Of a DNA stretch of 64,000 nucleotides, positions 5,765 through 15,034 are shown piece after piece. The stretch lies in the NCBI RefSeq assembly GCF_003853705.1, contig NZ_QTQI01000004.1, positions 62,001 through 126,000 on the forward strand, read 5' to 3'. Source of the stretch: Burkholderia sp. Bp8992. Its GTDB lineage: Bacteria > Pseudomonadota > Gammaproteobacteria > Burkholderiales > Burkholderiaceae. Both the position numbers and the translations under genes were made by a program. Numbering within the stretch: position 1 is the first letter of the stretch; every line of letters begins with the position of its first letter. The notes below the pieces were generated by a model. The model worked only from the letters and a program-made list of their open reading frames with translations, was not told the DNA's origin and did not search any database.

Positions 5765-8131
5765 TCAGTAATCCTGCCGTTCGCGCTCGATACGCATGCC
5801 ACCGTCGTGGCGCGCATGCACACCGTCGTCGGTCGAGCGCTCGCGCATGATCCGCATCACATCCGGATTGGTACGTACGCGCCGCATCACGTTCGCGAGA
5901 TGCACGCGGTCGCTGACCTGGATCACGAAGCGCAGCACCGTCGATTCATGCGTCAGATCCTCGTCCATCGCGATATGCACGATGTTCGCGTCGGCCGACG
6001 TGATGTCCGCCGCGACACGCGCGAAGATGCCCTTCGTATTCTTCACGAGCACCTTCACCGCGACATCGAACAGGCGCCCCGGCTGCGGCGCCCATTCGAC
6101 ATCGATCCAGCGGCCCGGATCGCGCCGATGGATACGCTGCGCGACACGGCAATCGGTCGTATGAATCGCCATCCCCAGGCCGATGCCGATGTAACCCATG
6201 ATGGCGTCGCCCGGAATCGGCCGGCAGCACGCCGACAACTGCACGGACATCCCCTCGGTGCCGGTGATCACCACCGGCGGCGCATGATGCGCGGGGTGCC
6301 GCTCGGACTTCGGCAGGTCGTCGTCCGCGTCGCGGCCGCTCATCAGCACCTCGATGCGCTTCGCCATCACCGCGGCGACGCGGCGGCCGAGACCGATGTC
6401 CGCGAAAATTTCCTGACGGCTCTTGTTGCCCGTCCACTGCACGAGCTTTTCCCACACTTCCGGCTCGACGTCGGCCAGCGCGAGGCCATAGCCCTTCAGG
6501 CTCTGGTCGACGAGCCGCTCGCCCAGCTGCACGGACTCGTTCAGGCGCATCGTCTTCAGGTAGTGGCGGATCGCCGAACGCGCCTTGCCGGTGCGCACGA
6601 AGCCGAGCCACGCGGGGTTCGGCTTCGAATACGGCGCGGTGATCACCTCGACGATGTCGCCGCTCTTCAACTCGGTGCGCAGCGGCAGCAATTCGTTGTT
6701 GATCTTCACGGCCACGCACTGGTTGCCGAGATCGCTGTGGATCGAATACGCGAAATCGAGCGCCGTCGCGCCGCGCGGCAGCGCCATGATCTTCGACTTC
6801 GGCGTGAACACGTAGACCGCGTCGGGAAACAGGTCGATCTTCACGTGCTCGAGGAATTCGCTCGAATCGCCGGCTTCGCTCTGGATGTCGAGCAGCGACT
6901 TCAGCCATTGGTGCGCGCGCTTCTGCACGTCGCTGAGATCGGCGCTGCCGTTCTTGTACAGCCAGTGCGCGGCGACCCCTGCCTCGGCGATCTCGTGCAT
7001 CTTGCGCGTGCGCACCTGGAACTCGATCGGCGCGCCGAACGGGCCGACGAGCGTCGTGTGCAGCGACTGATAGCCGTTGATCTTCGGGATCGCGATGTAG
7101 TCCTTGAACTTGCCAGGCACGGGCTTGTACAGCGCATGCAATGCGCCGATGCACGTATAGCAGTCGAGCGGGCTGTCGACGACGACGCGGAAACCGTACA
7201 CGTCGAGCACCTGCGAGAACGACAGCTGCTTGTCGCGCATCTTGCGGTAGACGCTGTAGATGGTTTTCTCGCGACCGGTGATCTCGGCGTCGATCTTCGC
7301 GTCGGCCATCGCGCGCTGCGCGGCCTCGAGGATCTTGCTGATCACTTCGCGGCGGTTGCCGCGCGCGGCCTTCACGGCCTTCTCGAGCGTCGCGTAGCGA
7401 TGCGGGTTGAAGTTCGCGAAGCTCATGTCCTGCAGCTCGCGATACGTGTTGTTCAACCCGAGCCGGTGCGCGATCGGCGCGTAGATGTCGAGCGTTTCGC
7501 GCGCGACGCGGCGGCGCTTTTCCATCGGCACCGCGCCGAGCGTGCGCATGTTGTGCAGGCGGTCGGCGAGCTTGACGAGAATGACGCGCACGTCGCGTGC
7601 CATCGCGAGCAGCATCTTGCGGAAGTTTTCCGCCTGCGCTTCCTCGCGGCTGCGGAATTCCATCTTGTCGAGCTTCGACAGGCCGTCGACCAGTTCGGCG
7701 ACCTTCGGGCCGAACCGCTCGGCCAACTCGTTCTTGGTCACGCCCTGGTCTTCCATCACGTCGTGCAGCAAAGCGGCCATCACGGCCTGCGCGTCGAGCT
7801 TCCAGCCGGCGCAGATTTCCGCGACGGCAACGGGATGGGTGATGTAGGGCTCGCCGCTCTGGCGATATTGACCGAGGTGGGCTTCGTCGCTGAAGTGGAA
7901 CGCCGCCTTGACCTCTTTGATTTCGTCCGGGGCGAGATAGTCGGCAAGCACGGCCGTCAGTTTCGCGATCGAAACGACGCCGTGCTTGCGCGGCTGCTCC
8001 GGCGTGGCGGTCGGCCCGAACAGATGCCGGAAGGACTGTTCGAGGACCGCGTCGATGTACTGGCGCGCAGGCGACTGGGCCGTGGCTTCGGTGGTCGAAT
8101 CCGCGGAGGCGGACGATGGGGTGGTGCTCAT
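5765..8131 (-). CDS. spoT: bifunctional (p)ppGpp synthetase/hydrolase SpoT (Rel/Spo family)
   Basis: This 788-residue enzyme makes and degrades the alarmone (p)ppGpp. Domains in order: an HD hydrolase with intact metal-binding HD in ALLHDVMEDQ (so hydrolysis-competent, unlike RelA); a synthetase with YGFRVVV and KDYIAIPKINGYQSLHTTL; a TGS domain (VYVFTPKSKIMALPRGATA); a zinc-finger/helical region with RPIPGD; and a C-terminal ACT domain. The start MSTTPSSASADS gives an N-terminal extension of about 50 residues, common in betaproteobacteria. It is the last gene of yicC-gmk-rpoZ-spoT, 63 bp after rpoZ, the same linkage as E. coli gmk-rpoZ-spoT. Confidence 0.95.
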   Translation of the reverse strand: MSTTPSSASADSTTEATAQSPARQYIDAVLEQSFRHLFGPTATPEQPRKHGVVSIAKLTAVLADYLAPDEIKEVKAAFHFSDEAHLGQYRQSGEPYITHPVAVAEICAGWKLDAQAVMAALLHDVMEDQGVTKNELAERFGPKVAELVDGLSKLDKMEFRSREEAQAENFRKMLLAMARDVRVILVKLADRLHNMRTLGAVPMEKRRRVARETLDIYAPIAHRLGLNNTYRELQDMSFANFNPHRYATLEKAVKAARGNRREVISKILEAAQRAMADAKIDAEITGREKTIYSVYRKMRDKQLSFSQVLDVYGFRVVVDSPLDCYTCIGALHALYKPVPGKFKDYIAIPKINGYQSLHTTLVGPFGAPIEFQVRTRKMHEIAEAGVAAHWLYKNGSADLSDVQKRAHQWLKSLLDIQSEAGDSSEFLEHVKIDLFPDAVYVFTPKSKIMALPRGATALDFAYSIHSDLGNQCVAVKINNELLPLRTELKSGDIVEVITAPYSKPNPAWLGFVRTGKARSAIRHYLKTMRLNESVQLGERLVDQSLKGYGLALADVEPEVWEKLVQWTGNKSRQEIFADIGLGRRVAAVMAKRIEVLMSGRDADDDLPKSERHPAHHAPPVVITGTEGMSVQLSACCRPIPGDAIMGYIGIGLGMAIHTTDCRVAQRIHRRDPGRWIDVEWAPQPGRLFDVAVKVLVKNTKGIFARVAADITSADANIVHIAMDEDLTHESTVLRFVIQVSDRVHLANVMRRVRTNPDVMRIMRERSTDDGVHARHDGGMRIERERQDY

Positions 8132-8194
8132 ATTCGCCTCCAGGTCGAGTCGTTGCGCGCGTGGATTACATGGCTGGAACGGGCCGGATGCGCG

Positions 8195-8398
8195 TTACAC
8201 CGGCACCTTCTTCAGCATCTCGACGCCGACCTGGCCGGCAGCGATTTCGCGCAGCGCGACGACGGTCGGCTTGTCGCGGCTTTCGATCTTCGGCGTATGG
8301 CCTTGCGCGAGCTGCCGCGCGCGGTAGGTGGCGGCGAGCGCCAGTTCGAAGCGATTCGGGATTTGCTTCAGGCAGTCTTCGACGGTAATGCGAGCCAT
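8195..8398 (-). CDS. rpoZ: RNA polymerase omega subunit
   Basis: This 67-residue subunit helps beta' fold and forms part of a ppGpp-binding site on RNA polymerase. It has the family start [10 protein letters not shown], the motif [16 protein letters not shown], and [15 protein letters not shown]. It lies between gmk (58 bp upstream) and spoT, which joins the alarmone enzyme and its target subunit in one operon. Confidence 0.95.
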
Positions 8399-8456
8399 GT
8401 TGGTAATTCCTTCTGAATATAGTCCTTATTCTACCTTATGTCCCTCGTCCCCCGCG

Positions 8457-9146
<690 letters not shown>

Positions 9147-10070
9147 TTACTCCAGGTTTTGCACTTGCTCGCGCATCTGCTCGATCAACAGCTTGAGCGC
9201 CATCGATGCGTCGGCCAGTTCCTTCGCCGCCGCCTTCGAGCCGAGCGTGTTTGCTTCTCGATTCAGTTCCTGCATCATGAAGTCGAGACGCTTGCCGACG
9301 CGGCCGCCCTTCTCGATCACGTGACGCGTTTCGTTCAGGTGCGCGGTGAGGCGCGACAGCTCTTCCGCGATGTCGATCCGGATCCCGTACATCGTCACTT
9401 CCTGACGGATGCGTTCCGCGGCTTCCTCGCGCGTGACGATCGTCGCGCTGCCTTCCGGCGCCGCGATGCCGAGCGCTTCCTGCAGCCGTTCGACGATCTT
9501 CTGCTGATGCTTCGCGATCAGCTCCGGCACGAGCGGCGTGATGCGCGCGACGATCGCTTCCATCTCGGTGACGTTCGACAGCAGCATCGTCGCCAGTTGC
9601 GCGCCTTCGCGCGAACGCACGACGACGAGCTCGCCGATCGCTTCCTTGCCGCACGCGAGCACGGCATCGCGGATCGCTTCCGCCGACACGCCGCTCTCGG
9701 CGAGCACGCCCGGCCAGCGCAGGATTTCACCCGCGCGCAGGCGGCCGACGCCCGGGAACGAATCGAGCACCGCGCGCTCGAGATCGGCCAGTTGGCCGAG
9801 CGCCGACTGGTTCAGCGCGCCCGCGCCGATGCTCTGTTCGCCGCGCTGCAGGTTGATGCGCACGTCGACCTTGCCGCGCGACAGCTTGTTCATCAGCATT
9901 TCGCGCAGCGCGGGTTCGCACGCGCGCACGTCGTCCGGCATCCGGAAATTGAGGTCGAGGAAGCGCGAGTTCACGGTGCGCAGTTCGACCGACACGCTGG
10001 TGCCGCCGTTGCCGGTGGCCGTCACGAGTTCGCGCGTCGCGCTCGCGTAGCCCGTCATGCTGTAGATCAT
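9147..10070 (-). CDS. yicC: YicC-family endoribonuclease
   Basis: The protein has 307 residues. The YicC N-terminal domain begins MIYSMTGYASATREL and continues TVNSRFLDLNFRMPD; the DUF1732 C-terminal domain contains RLDFMMQELNREANTLGSK and ends MREQVQNLE. YicC proteins are recently characterised metal-dependent endoribonucleases implicated in small-RNA turnover. The start at 10070 matches the family N-terminus; an upstream extension in the same frame is not conserved in character. It is divergent from rph, as in E. coli. Confidence 0.92.
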   Translation of the reverse strand: MIYSMTGYASATRELVTATGNGGTSVSVELRTVNSRFLDLNFRMPDDVRACEPALREMLMNKLSRGKVDVRINLQRGEQSIGAGALNQSALGQLADLERAVLDSFPGVGRLRAGEILRWPGVLAESGVSAEAIRDAVLACGKEAIGELVVVRSREGAQLATMLLSNVTEMEAIVARITPLVPELIAKHQQKIVERLQEALGIAAPEGSATIVTREEAAERIRQEVTMYGIRIDIAEELSRLTAHLNETRHVIEKGGRVGKRLDFMMQELNREANTLGSKAAAKELADASMALKLLIEQMREQVQNLE

Positions 10071-10243
10071 GGTTCGTCTCGCCGTCTGGGTGCCCTCGCG
10101 GGCGGGGATATGTCGAGGCGCCCGGCGCATCGGAAAGCGCGGGGCGGGAAGCGCGCATTATCCCATTTTTGCGGACCACCCCGCCGGGCACGGCCGCCGT
10201 TCGGCGCTAAAATCGGGGTTTCCTCTCCTTCCGCGATTTCCCC

Positions 10244-10975
10244 ATGACGTCTTCCGTTTCCCGCCCGAGCGGCCGCCGCGCCGACGCACTGCGCAAGGTC
10301 GCCCTCACGCGCCACTACACGAAACACGCCGAAGGCTCGGTGCTGGTCGAATTCGGCGACACCAAGGTGCTCTGCACCGCGAGCGTCTCCGAACGCGTGC
10401 CCGACTTCCTGCGCGACCGCGGGCAAGGCTGGCTGACCGCCGAATACGGGATGCTGCCGCGCGCGACGCACACGCGCAGCGACCGCGAAGCCGCGCGCGG
10501 CAAGCAGACGGGCCGCACGCAGGAAATTCAGCGCCTGATCGGCCGCGCGCTGCGCGCGGTGTTCGATCTCGAGGCGCTCGGCCCGCGCACGATCCACATC
10601 GACTGCGACGTGATCCAGGCCGACGGCGGCACGCGCACCGCGAGCATCACCGGCGCCTTCGTCGCCGCACACGACGCCGTGTCGAAGCTGATCGCGGCCG
10701 GCAAGCTCGCGCGCTCGCCGATCACCGACCACGTGGCCGCGATCTCGGTCGGCGTGTACCAAGGCGCGCCGGTGCTCGACCTCGACTACGCGGAAGATTC
10801 GCAGTGCGACACCGACATGAACGTCGTGATGACGGGCGCCGGCGGCTTCGTCGAAGTCCAGGGCACGGCCGAAGGCGTGCCGTTCTCGCGCGCCGAGATG
10901 AATGCGCTGCTCGACCTCGCGCAGGGCGGCATCGCCGAGCTCGTGCAGCTGCAGAAAGACGTGCTGGGCGCCTGA
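10244..10975 (+). CDS. rph: ribonuclease PH
   Basis: This 243-residue phosphorolytic 3'-5' exonuclease trims tRNA 3' ends. The core motifs are [11 protein letters not shown] near the start, [28 protein letters not shown] and [20 protein letters not shown], with [10 protein letters not shown] for metal binding. A TAAAAT about 35 bp upstream could be its -10. It heads the rph-rdgB-hemW run, and its stop is separated by one base from the rdgB start. Confidence 0.95.
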   Translation: MTSSVSRPSGRRADALRKVALTRHYTKHAEGSVLVEFGDTKVLCTASVSERVPDFLRDRGQGWLTAEYGMLPRATHTRSDREAARGKQTGRTQEIQRLIGRALRAVFDLEALGPRTIHIDCDVIQADGGTRTASITGAFVAAHDAVSKLIAAGKLARSPITDHVAAISVGVYQGAPVLDLDYAEDSQCDTDMNVVMTGAGGFVEVQGTAEGVPFSRAEMNALLDLAQGGIAELVQLQKDVLGA

Positions 10976-10976
10976 C

Positions 10977-11603
10977 ATGCCGGACGACCACACCCTCGCG
11001 CCGCTGTCGCGCATCGTCCTCGCGTCGAACAACCCGGGCAAGCTGCGCGAATTCACCGCACTGTTCTCGACGGTCGGCATCGAGATCGTCCCGCAGGGCG
11101 ATCTTGCGGTGCCCGAAGCGGAAGAGCCGTTCGGCACGTTCATCGAGAACGCGCTGACGAAGGCGCGTCACGCGTCGCGGCTCACCGGGCTGCCGGCGAT
11201 CGCCGACGATTCGGGCCTGTGCGTGCGCGTGCTGCGCGGTGCGCCGGGCGTCTACTCGGCGCGCTACGCGCAGCGCGCGGGCCGCGACAAGGGCGACGCG
11301 GCGAACAACGCGTATCTCGTCGAGCAACTGCGCGGCGTCGACGACCGGCGCGCATACTATTGCTGCGTGCTCGCGCTGGTGCGCCACGCGGACGATCCCG
11401 AGCCGCTGTTCGCCGAAGGGCGCTGGGCCGGCGAGATCGTCGACACGCCGCACGGCGAGCACGGATTCGGCTACGACCCGTATTTCTACCTGCCGGCGCT
11501 CGGCGCGACGGCCGCCGAGCTCGATCCGGCCGTGAAGAACACCCACAGCCATCGCGCGCTGGCGCTGAAGGCGCTGCTGGCGCGGCTCGCGGAGGAAGCA
11601 TGA
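10977..11603 (+). CDS. rdgB: XTP/dITP pyrophosphatase (RdgB/HAM1 family)
   Basis: This 208-residue enzyme hydrolyses non-canonical purine triphosphates (dITP, XTP) to monophosphates, keeping them out of DNA and RNA. It has the start motif RIVLASNNPGKLREF, the metal site DDSGLCVRVLRGAPGVYSAR, and the base-recognition region HGFGYDPYF with late SHRALALKALL. The ATG at 10977 follows the rph stop by one base, so translation is probably coupled. Its stop codon overlaps a 14-codon ORF that leads into hemW. Confidence 0.95.
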   Translation: MPDDHTLAPLSRIVLASNNPGKLREFTALFSTVGIEIVPQGDLAVPEAEEPFGTFIENALTKARHASRLTGLPAIADDSGLCVRVLRGAPGVYSARYAQRAGRDKGDAANNAYLVEQLRGVDDRRAYYCCVLALVRHADDPEPLFAEGRWAGEIVDTPHGEHGFGYDPYFYLPALGATAAELDPAVKNTHSHRALALKALLARLAEEA

Positions 11604-11644
11604 GCGTGCCCGATACCCGTTCGCTGCTGCAGGGGGTTGCATGA
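11600..11644 (+). other. 14-codon ORF bridging rdgB and hemW
   Basis: An ATG at 11600 overlaps the rdgB stop (ATGA), runs 14 codons (MSVPDTRSLLQGVA) and stops at TGA 11642-11644, overlapping the hemW ATG at 11641 (ATGA again). Its last codons contain the AGGGGG ribosome site of hemW. It may be a translational coupling device or a chance frame. No product function is claimed. Confidence 0.3.
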
Positions 11645-12855
11645 GCCAGGCCGCGGAAACCGGCGCGCGCGTCGTCGCGACCTTCACGTCGCCCGGCCAG
11701 GTGCGGCTCACGTCGCTGCCGCCGCTCGCGCTGTACGTGCATTTCCCGTGGTGCGTGCGCAAGTGCCCGTACTGCGATTTCAACTCGCACGAATGGAAAG
11801 GCGAACGGTTTCCGGAAACCGAGTACCTCGATGCGCTGCGCGCCGATCTCGAGCAGGCGCTGCCGCTCGTGTGGGGGCGGCAGGTGCATACCGTCTTCAT
11901 TGGCGGCGGCACGCCGAGCCTGCTGTCGGCGGCCGGCCTCGACCGGATGCTGTCCGACGTGCGTGCGCTGCTGCCGCTCGACGCCGATGCCGAGATCACG
12001 CTCGAGGCGAATCCGGGCACGTTCGAGGCCGCGAAGTTCGCGCAGTTCCGCGCAAGCGGCGTGAACCGCCTGTCGGTCGGCATCCAGAGCTTCAACGAGG
12101 CGCACCTGAAGGCGCTCGGCCGGATTCACGACACCGCGCAGGCGCGTGCGGCCGTCGAGATCGCCGCGAGGAACTTCGACAACTTCAACCTCGACCTGAT
12201 GTTCGCGCTGCCGAACCAGACGCTCGACGAATGCCGCACCGACATCGAGACCGCGCTGTCGTTCGCGCCGCCGCATCTGTCGCTGTATCACCTGACGCTC
12301 GAGCCGAATACGCTGTTCGCGAAGTTCCCGCCCGTCGTCCCCGACGACGACGCGTCGGCCGACATGCAGGAGTGGATCCACGCGCGCACGGCCGAGGCCG
12401 GCTACGGGCGCTACGAAGTGTCCGCGTATGCGAAGCCGAATCATCAGTGCAAGCACAACCTGAACTACTGGCGCTTCGGCGACTATCTCGGGATCGGCGC
12501 GGGCGCGCACACGAAGCTGTCGTTCCCGAACCGGATCCTGCGGCAGGCACGCTACAAGCATCCGGCAACCTTCATCGAGCAGGCGAAGGCCGGCAATGCC
12601 GTGCAGGAAGAGCGTGAAGTCGGTGCGCGCGACCTGCCGTTCGAGTTCATGCTGAACACGCTGCGGCTCGTCGAGGGCTTCCCCGTGCACAGCTTCGCCG
12701 AACGCACGGGCCTGCCGATGAGCACGATCGAGCCGGCGCTGCAGGAAGCGGAACGGCGCGGGCTGATCGCGCGCGATTTCGCGCAGATCGCGCCGACGCC
12801 GCTCGGCCAGCGTTTCCTCAACGACCTGCAGGAATTGTTCCTGCGCGACGACTGA
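11641..12855 (+). CDS. hemW: radical SAM heme chaperone HemW
   Basis: The protein has 404 residues. The radical SAM cluster motif is CVRKCPYC (C-x3-C-x2-C) in ALYVHFPWCVRKCPYCDFNS, followed by the SAM-binding GGGTPS and EANPGT. It is shorter than true coproporphyrinogen dehydrogenase HemN and lacks the HemN N-terminal extension, and it carries the extra cysteine-containing H-N-xx-YW segment (CKHNLNYWRFGDYLGIGAGAH) of HemW. HemW is thought to insert heme into respiratory enzymes and does not oxidise coproporphyrinogen. Older annotations call it HemN-like. An AGGGGG site lies 4 bp before the ATG. Confidence 0.9.
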   Translation: MSQAAETGARVVATFTSPGQVRLTSLPPLALYVHFPWCVRKCPYCDFNSHEWKGERFPETEYLDALRADLEQALPLVWGRQVHTVFIGGGTPSLLSAAGLDRMLSDVRALLPLDADAEITLEANPGTFEAAKFAQFRASGVNRLSVGIQSFNEAHLKALGRIHDTAQARAAVEIAARNFDNFNLDLMFALPNQTLDECRTDIETALSFAPPHLSLYHLTLEPNTLFAKFPPVVPDDDASADMQEWIHARTAEAGYGRYEVSAYAKPNHQCKHNLNYWRFGDYLGIGAGAHTKLSFPNRILRQARYKHPATFIEQAKAGNAVQEEREVGARDLPFEFMLNTLRLVEGFPVHSFAERTGLPMSTIEPALQEAERRGLIARDFAQIAPTPLGQRFLNDLQELFLRDD

Positions 12856-12863
12856 ACGAATGA

Positions 12864-12897
12864 ACGAGGCGGCATTTCGGTTACAATGCCGCCTCGT
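12864..12897 (+). promoter_or_regulatory. hairpin containing the probable tRNA-Ser -10 element
   Basis: A perfect 12-bp stem (ACGAGGCGGCAT/ATGCCGCCTCGT) with a 10-base loop lies between hemW and tRNA-Ser. TACAAT (12882-12887) in the loop and right arm would be the -10 for the tRNA. There is no T-run, so it is a poor intrinsic terminator by itself, although it may protect the hemW mRNA 3' end. Confidence 0.4.
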
Positions 12898-12899
12898 GT

Positions 12900-12987
12900 G
12901 GAAGCGTGGCCGAGCGGTTTAAGGCACCGGTCTTGAAAACCGGCGACGGGAAACTGTCCGTGAGTTCGAATCTCACCGCTTCCGCCA
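12900..12987 (+). tRNA. tRNA-Ser (anticodon TGA)
   Basis: This 88-nt class II tRNA has acceptor GGAAGCG/CGCTTCC, discriminator G, encoded CCA, anticodon loop CTTGAAA (TGA, reads UCN codons) and the long variable arm typical of serine tRNAs. It is followed by an intrinsic terminator. Confidence 0.96.
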
Positions 12988-12999
12988 GGAAGTTCGCCC

Positions 13000-13036
13000 A
13001 ACCCCGTCCATTCGTTGAATGACGGGGTTTTTGCTT
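13000..13036 (+). terminator. intrinsic terminator of tRNA-Ser(UGA)
   Basis: AACCCCGTC/GACGGGGTT with a 12-base loop is followed by TTTTTGCTT. Confidence 0.85.
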
Positions 13037-13136
13037 ATCGGCTTGTCCGTGCGCGCCCTTCCCGCACGTTCCGACGCGTTGCGCCGGATGCCGCTACAAT
13101 CCCGCGCTCCGATTCGCGAAACGGGAAACCCACTTC

Positions 13137-13532
13137 ATGAAGCCCTTCATCGTCTCGTCGCTCGTCGTCATGCTGGCCGCCGTCAGCACGCACGCGGCCG
13201 CCGATACCGCGTCCGGCAGCGGCACCCAGGCCTCGTGCGCGATCGCAACCGTCAGCGGCGTCGGCGGTTCGCCGCGCGGCCTGAGCGAATACCTCGCGAG
13301 CCCGTCACCCTACAACTACCTGAAGGACAACGATCTTCAGTGCAAGGTGTCGGACGACGGACGCACGTCGAACTGCACCGGCGTGACCTACCTGCGCAAC
13401 GAACAGGTCAGCGTGTACGACGATTCCGATCCGGCGACGCTCACCGTCGTCGCGCGCGTGGAGCTCGACCACGGCCAGAAATACCCGGTGATCATCGTCG
13501 TGCAGCGCAAGGACGCGCGCTGCAAGCCCTGA
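13137..13532 (+). CDS. secreted hypothetical protein with four cysteines
   Basis: This 131-residue protein has a clear Sec signal peptide (about 1-22, MKPFIVSSLVVMLAAVSTHAAA). The mature part has four cysteines (ASCAIA, LQCKVS, SNCTGV, ARCKP) that could form two disulfides in the periplasm, and a beta-strand-rich C-terminal half (TLTVVARVELDHGQKYPVIIVVQRK). I recognise no family. It is monocistronic; no terminator is obvious after it. Confidence 0.75.
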   Translation: MKPFIVSSLVVMLAAVSTHAAADTASGSGTQASCAIATVSGVGGSPRGLSEYLASPSPYNYLKDNDLQCKVSDDGRTSNCTGVTYLRNEQVSVYDDSDPATLTVVARVELDHGQKYPVIIVVQRKDARCKP

Positions 13533-13705
13533 CGCAGCCGCGCGCACCCGTCCATCAATCGGGACGGAACGTGGCCGGGCCCAGCGCCGGAAGCCTCCCG
13601 GCCGGCCCCGCGATCACCTAGAATTCGTTCAACACGGCGACACGACCGCCGCCGCGTACTCGATGCCGCACGCGCCACCCCTGCGCGCGGCACACGGAGA
13701 TCGCC

Positions 13706-13999
13706 ATGACCGAACTGTCGAGCGCGACGGAACCCGTCGATTACGAAGGCTTCGAGATCCATGTCGTGCCGGCCGCCGTGCCCGGCAGCGACACGCGATA
13801 TACCTACACCGGCTACGTGTGCCATCCGGGCGCGAACCCCGCGCTGCCCGGGCACGCGGTACCGTTCCACGCGGACGGCGAGGAAAGCTTCGCGAGCCTC
13901 GATGAAGCCGTCCACGAAGCCGTACACATCGGCAAGAGCATCATCGACGGCACGCACCCCGACCTGTCGGTGCTGTCGCTCGTCACGCACGGATTCTGA
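13706..13999 (+). CDS. small hypothetical protein
   Basis: The 97-residue protein has no signal peptide or membrane segment. GGAGATCG precedes the ATG. It contains two tyrosine-rich strands (TRYTYTGYVCHPG), a segment DEAVHEAVHIGKSIIDG that looks like an amphipathic helix, and one Cys. The pattern suggests a small alpha/beta fold. I recognise no family and infer no function. Confidence 0.65.
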   Translation: MTELSSATEPVDYEGFEIHVVPAAVPGSDTRYTYTGYVCHPGANPALPGHAVPFHADGEESFASLDEAVHEAVHIGKSIIDGTHPDLSVLSLVTHGF

Positions 14000-14230
14000 C
14001 GCGCGCGAACAGTGTCCGCGACGCGCGTGCGCCACCTTTCATCCGTGCAACACACGCGCCGGCCGAGCGCGCTGTCACATGTCACGTCACGTCGCGAACG
14101 GGCGGCGTGACGCGCGGCGATCGCCATCAGCAATCGCAACACCCGGCCTCGCGCGTTATGCGTTTGTCCCGATATCGGCTCGCGTCCGTACGCCTATCAT
14201 TTTTTTATCGTCACTTCCGGCCAGCCTCCC

Positions 14231-14722
14231 ATGCGCCCCCTTCTCCGTCCGCGCGTCGATCGGCTGCGTGTCGCCGCGCTGGCCGTCGCCGCCCTGCTCG
14301 CGGCGTGCACGATCACGCCGCCGCCTTCACTGCACTCGATCCTGACGATTCCTTCGATCACGCGCAGCGGCAGCCTCGACCAGTATCGCGTCGAGGTCGC
14401 GCAGCGTGTCGCCGAACGCAATCCGTCGGGCATGCTGCATGGCTCGCCGCAGGCCATGCTCCGCTCGCTCGTCGTCGTGTCCTTCACCGTCGATGGGGAC
14501 GGCCGGCTCGTCAATGCGTCCGTCTATCGCAGCAACGGCGACAGCGAGGCGGAAGCGCTCGCCCTCGCATCGCTGCGCCGCTCGGCGCCGCTGCCGCCGC
14601 CGCCGTCGCGGCTGCTCGACGGCAACGGCCGGCTCGAACTGATGGAAGGCTGGCTCTTCAACGACGACGGCCACTTCCAGTTGCAAAGCACGGCGTCCGC
14701 GCAGGCGCAGTCGATCGACTGA
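14231..14722 (+). CDS. lipoprotein with a TonB C-terminal-like domain
   Basis: The protein has 163 residues. The N-terminus is basic, then hydrophobic, and ends in a lipobox LLAAC (about residues 22-26), so it is probably lipidated and membrane-tethered. Residues about 80-130 (LVVVSFTVDGDGRLVNASVYRS followed by ALASLRRSAPLPPPP) match the TonB C-terminal fold, in which a final Pro/Leu-rich stretch is common. It lacks the long periplasmic Pro/Lys spacer and the transmembrane anchor of a true TonB, and no exbBD genes are near. Energy transduction to a TonB-dependent receptor is therefore doubtful. Confidence 0.7.
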   Translation: MRPLLRPRVDRLRVAALAVAALLAACTITPPPSLHSILTIPSITRSGSLDQYRVEVAQRVAERNPSGMLHGSPQAMLRSLVVVSFTVDGDGRLVNASVYRSNGDSEAEALALASLRRSAPLPPPPSRLLDGNGRLELMEGWLFNDDGHFQLQSTASAQAQSID

Positions 14723-14740
14723 CGCGCCGCCGTCGCACGA

Positions 14741-14770
14741 TTGCCGGTGTGCGGCAGCGCTGGCTATAAT
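14741..14770 (+). promoter_or_regulatory. probable promoter for the MHS transporter
   Basis: TTGCCG (14741-14746), an 18-bp spacer and TATAAT (14765-14770). The predicted leader to the transporter ATG at 15035 is about 255 nt and contains the 9-bp tandem repeat at 14932-14958. The rest of 14723-15034 shows no gene. Confidence 0.6.
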
Positions 14771-14931
14771 TTTCCGCACTCGCGCGGTCATCACGCCGCG
14801 CGCGCGTTCGCGCGCCCCACCCGGCATGCGAGCCGACCACGCCGGCACCGGGCGGCGGCGACGTACCCGTCTCCATCGTCGACCGGCGGGTGACGTCCGC
14901 GCCAACGGCGCGCGTCCACGCCGCCATCGCG

Positions 14932-14958
14932 TCATCCGCATCATCCGCATCATCCGCT
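14932..14958 (+). repeat. three tandem 9-bp repeats in the transporter leader
   Basis: TCATCCGCA occurs three times head to tail (last copy ends in T). It lies between promoter and start codon, so a change in copy number would lengthen the leader without altering the protein. Confidence 0.7.
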
Positions 14959-15034
14959 CGGCTGCACCCGGCAGGCATCCGCCTGCCCGACCGCACGCCC
15001 AGCCGACCGCCCCAACGACAAAACGGAGACATCC

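Noticed and set aside
4883-8416. Open frame of 1177 codons on plus across greB, the tRNA genes and spoT
   Set aside because: It runs antisense to well-recognised genes and straight through two tRNAs. Its Arg/His/Asp-rich translation is the usual product of the opposite strand of GC-rich coding DNA.
11641-12855. Oxygen-independent coproporphyrinogen III dehydrogenase HemN
   Set aside because: Length and the missing HemN N-terminal extension fit HemW; HemW proteins do not oxidise coproporphyrinogen.
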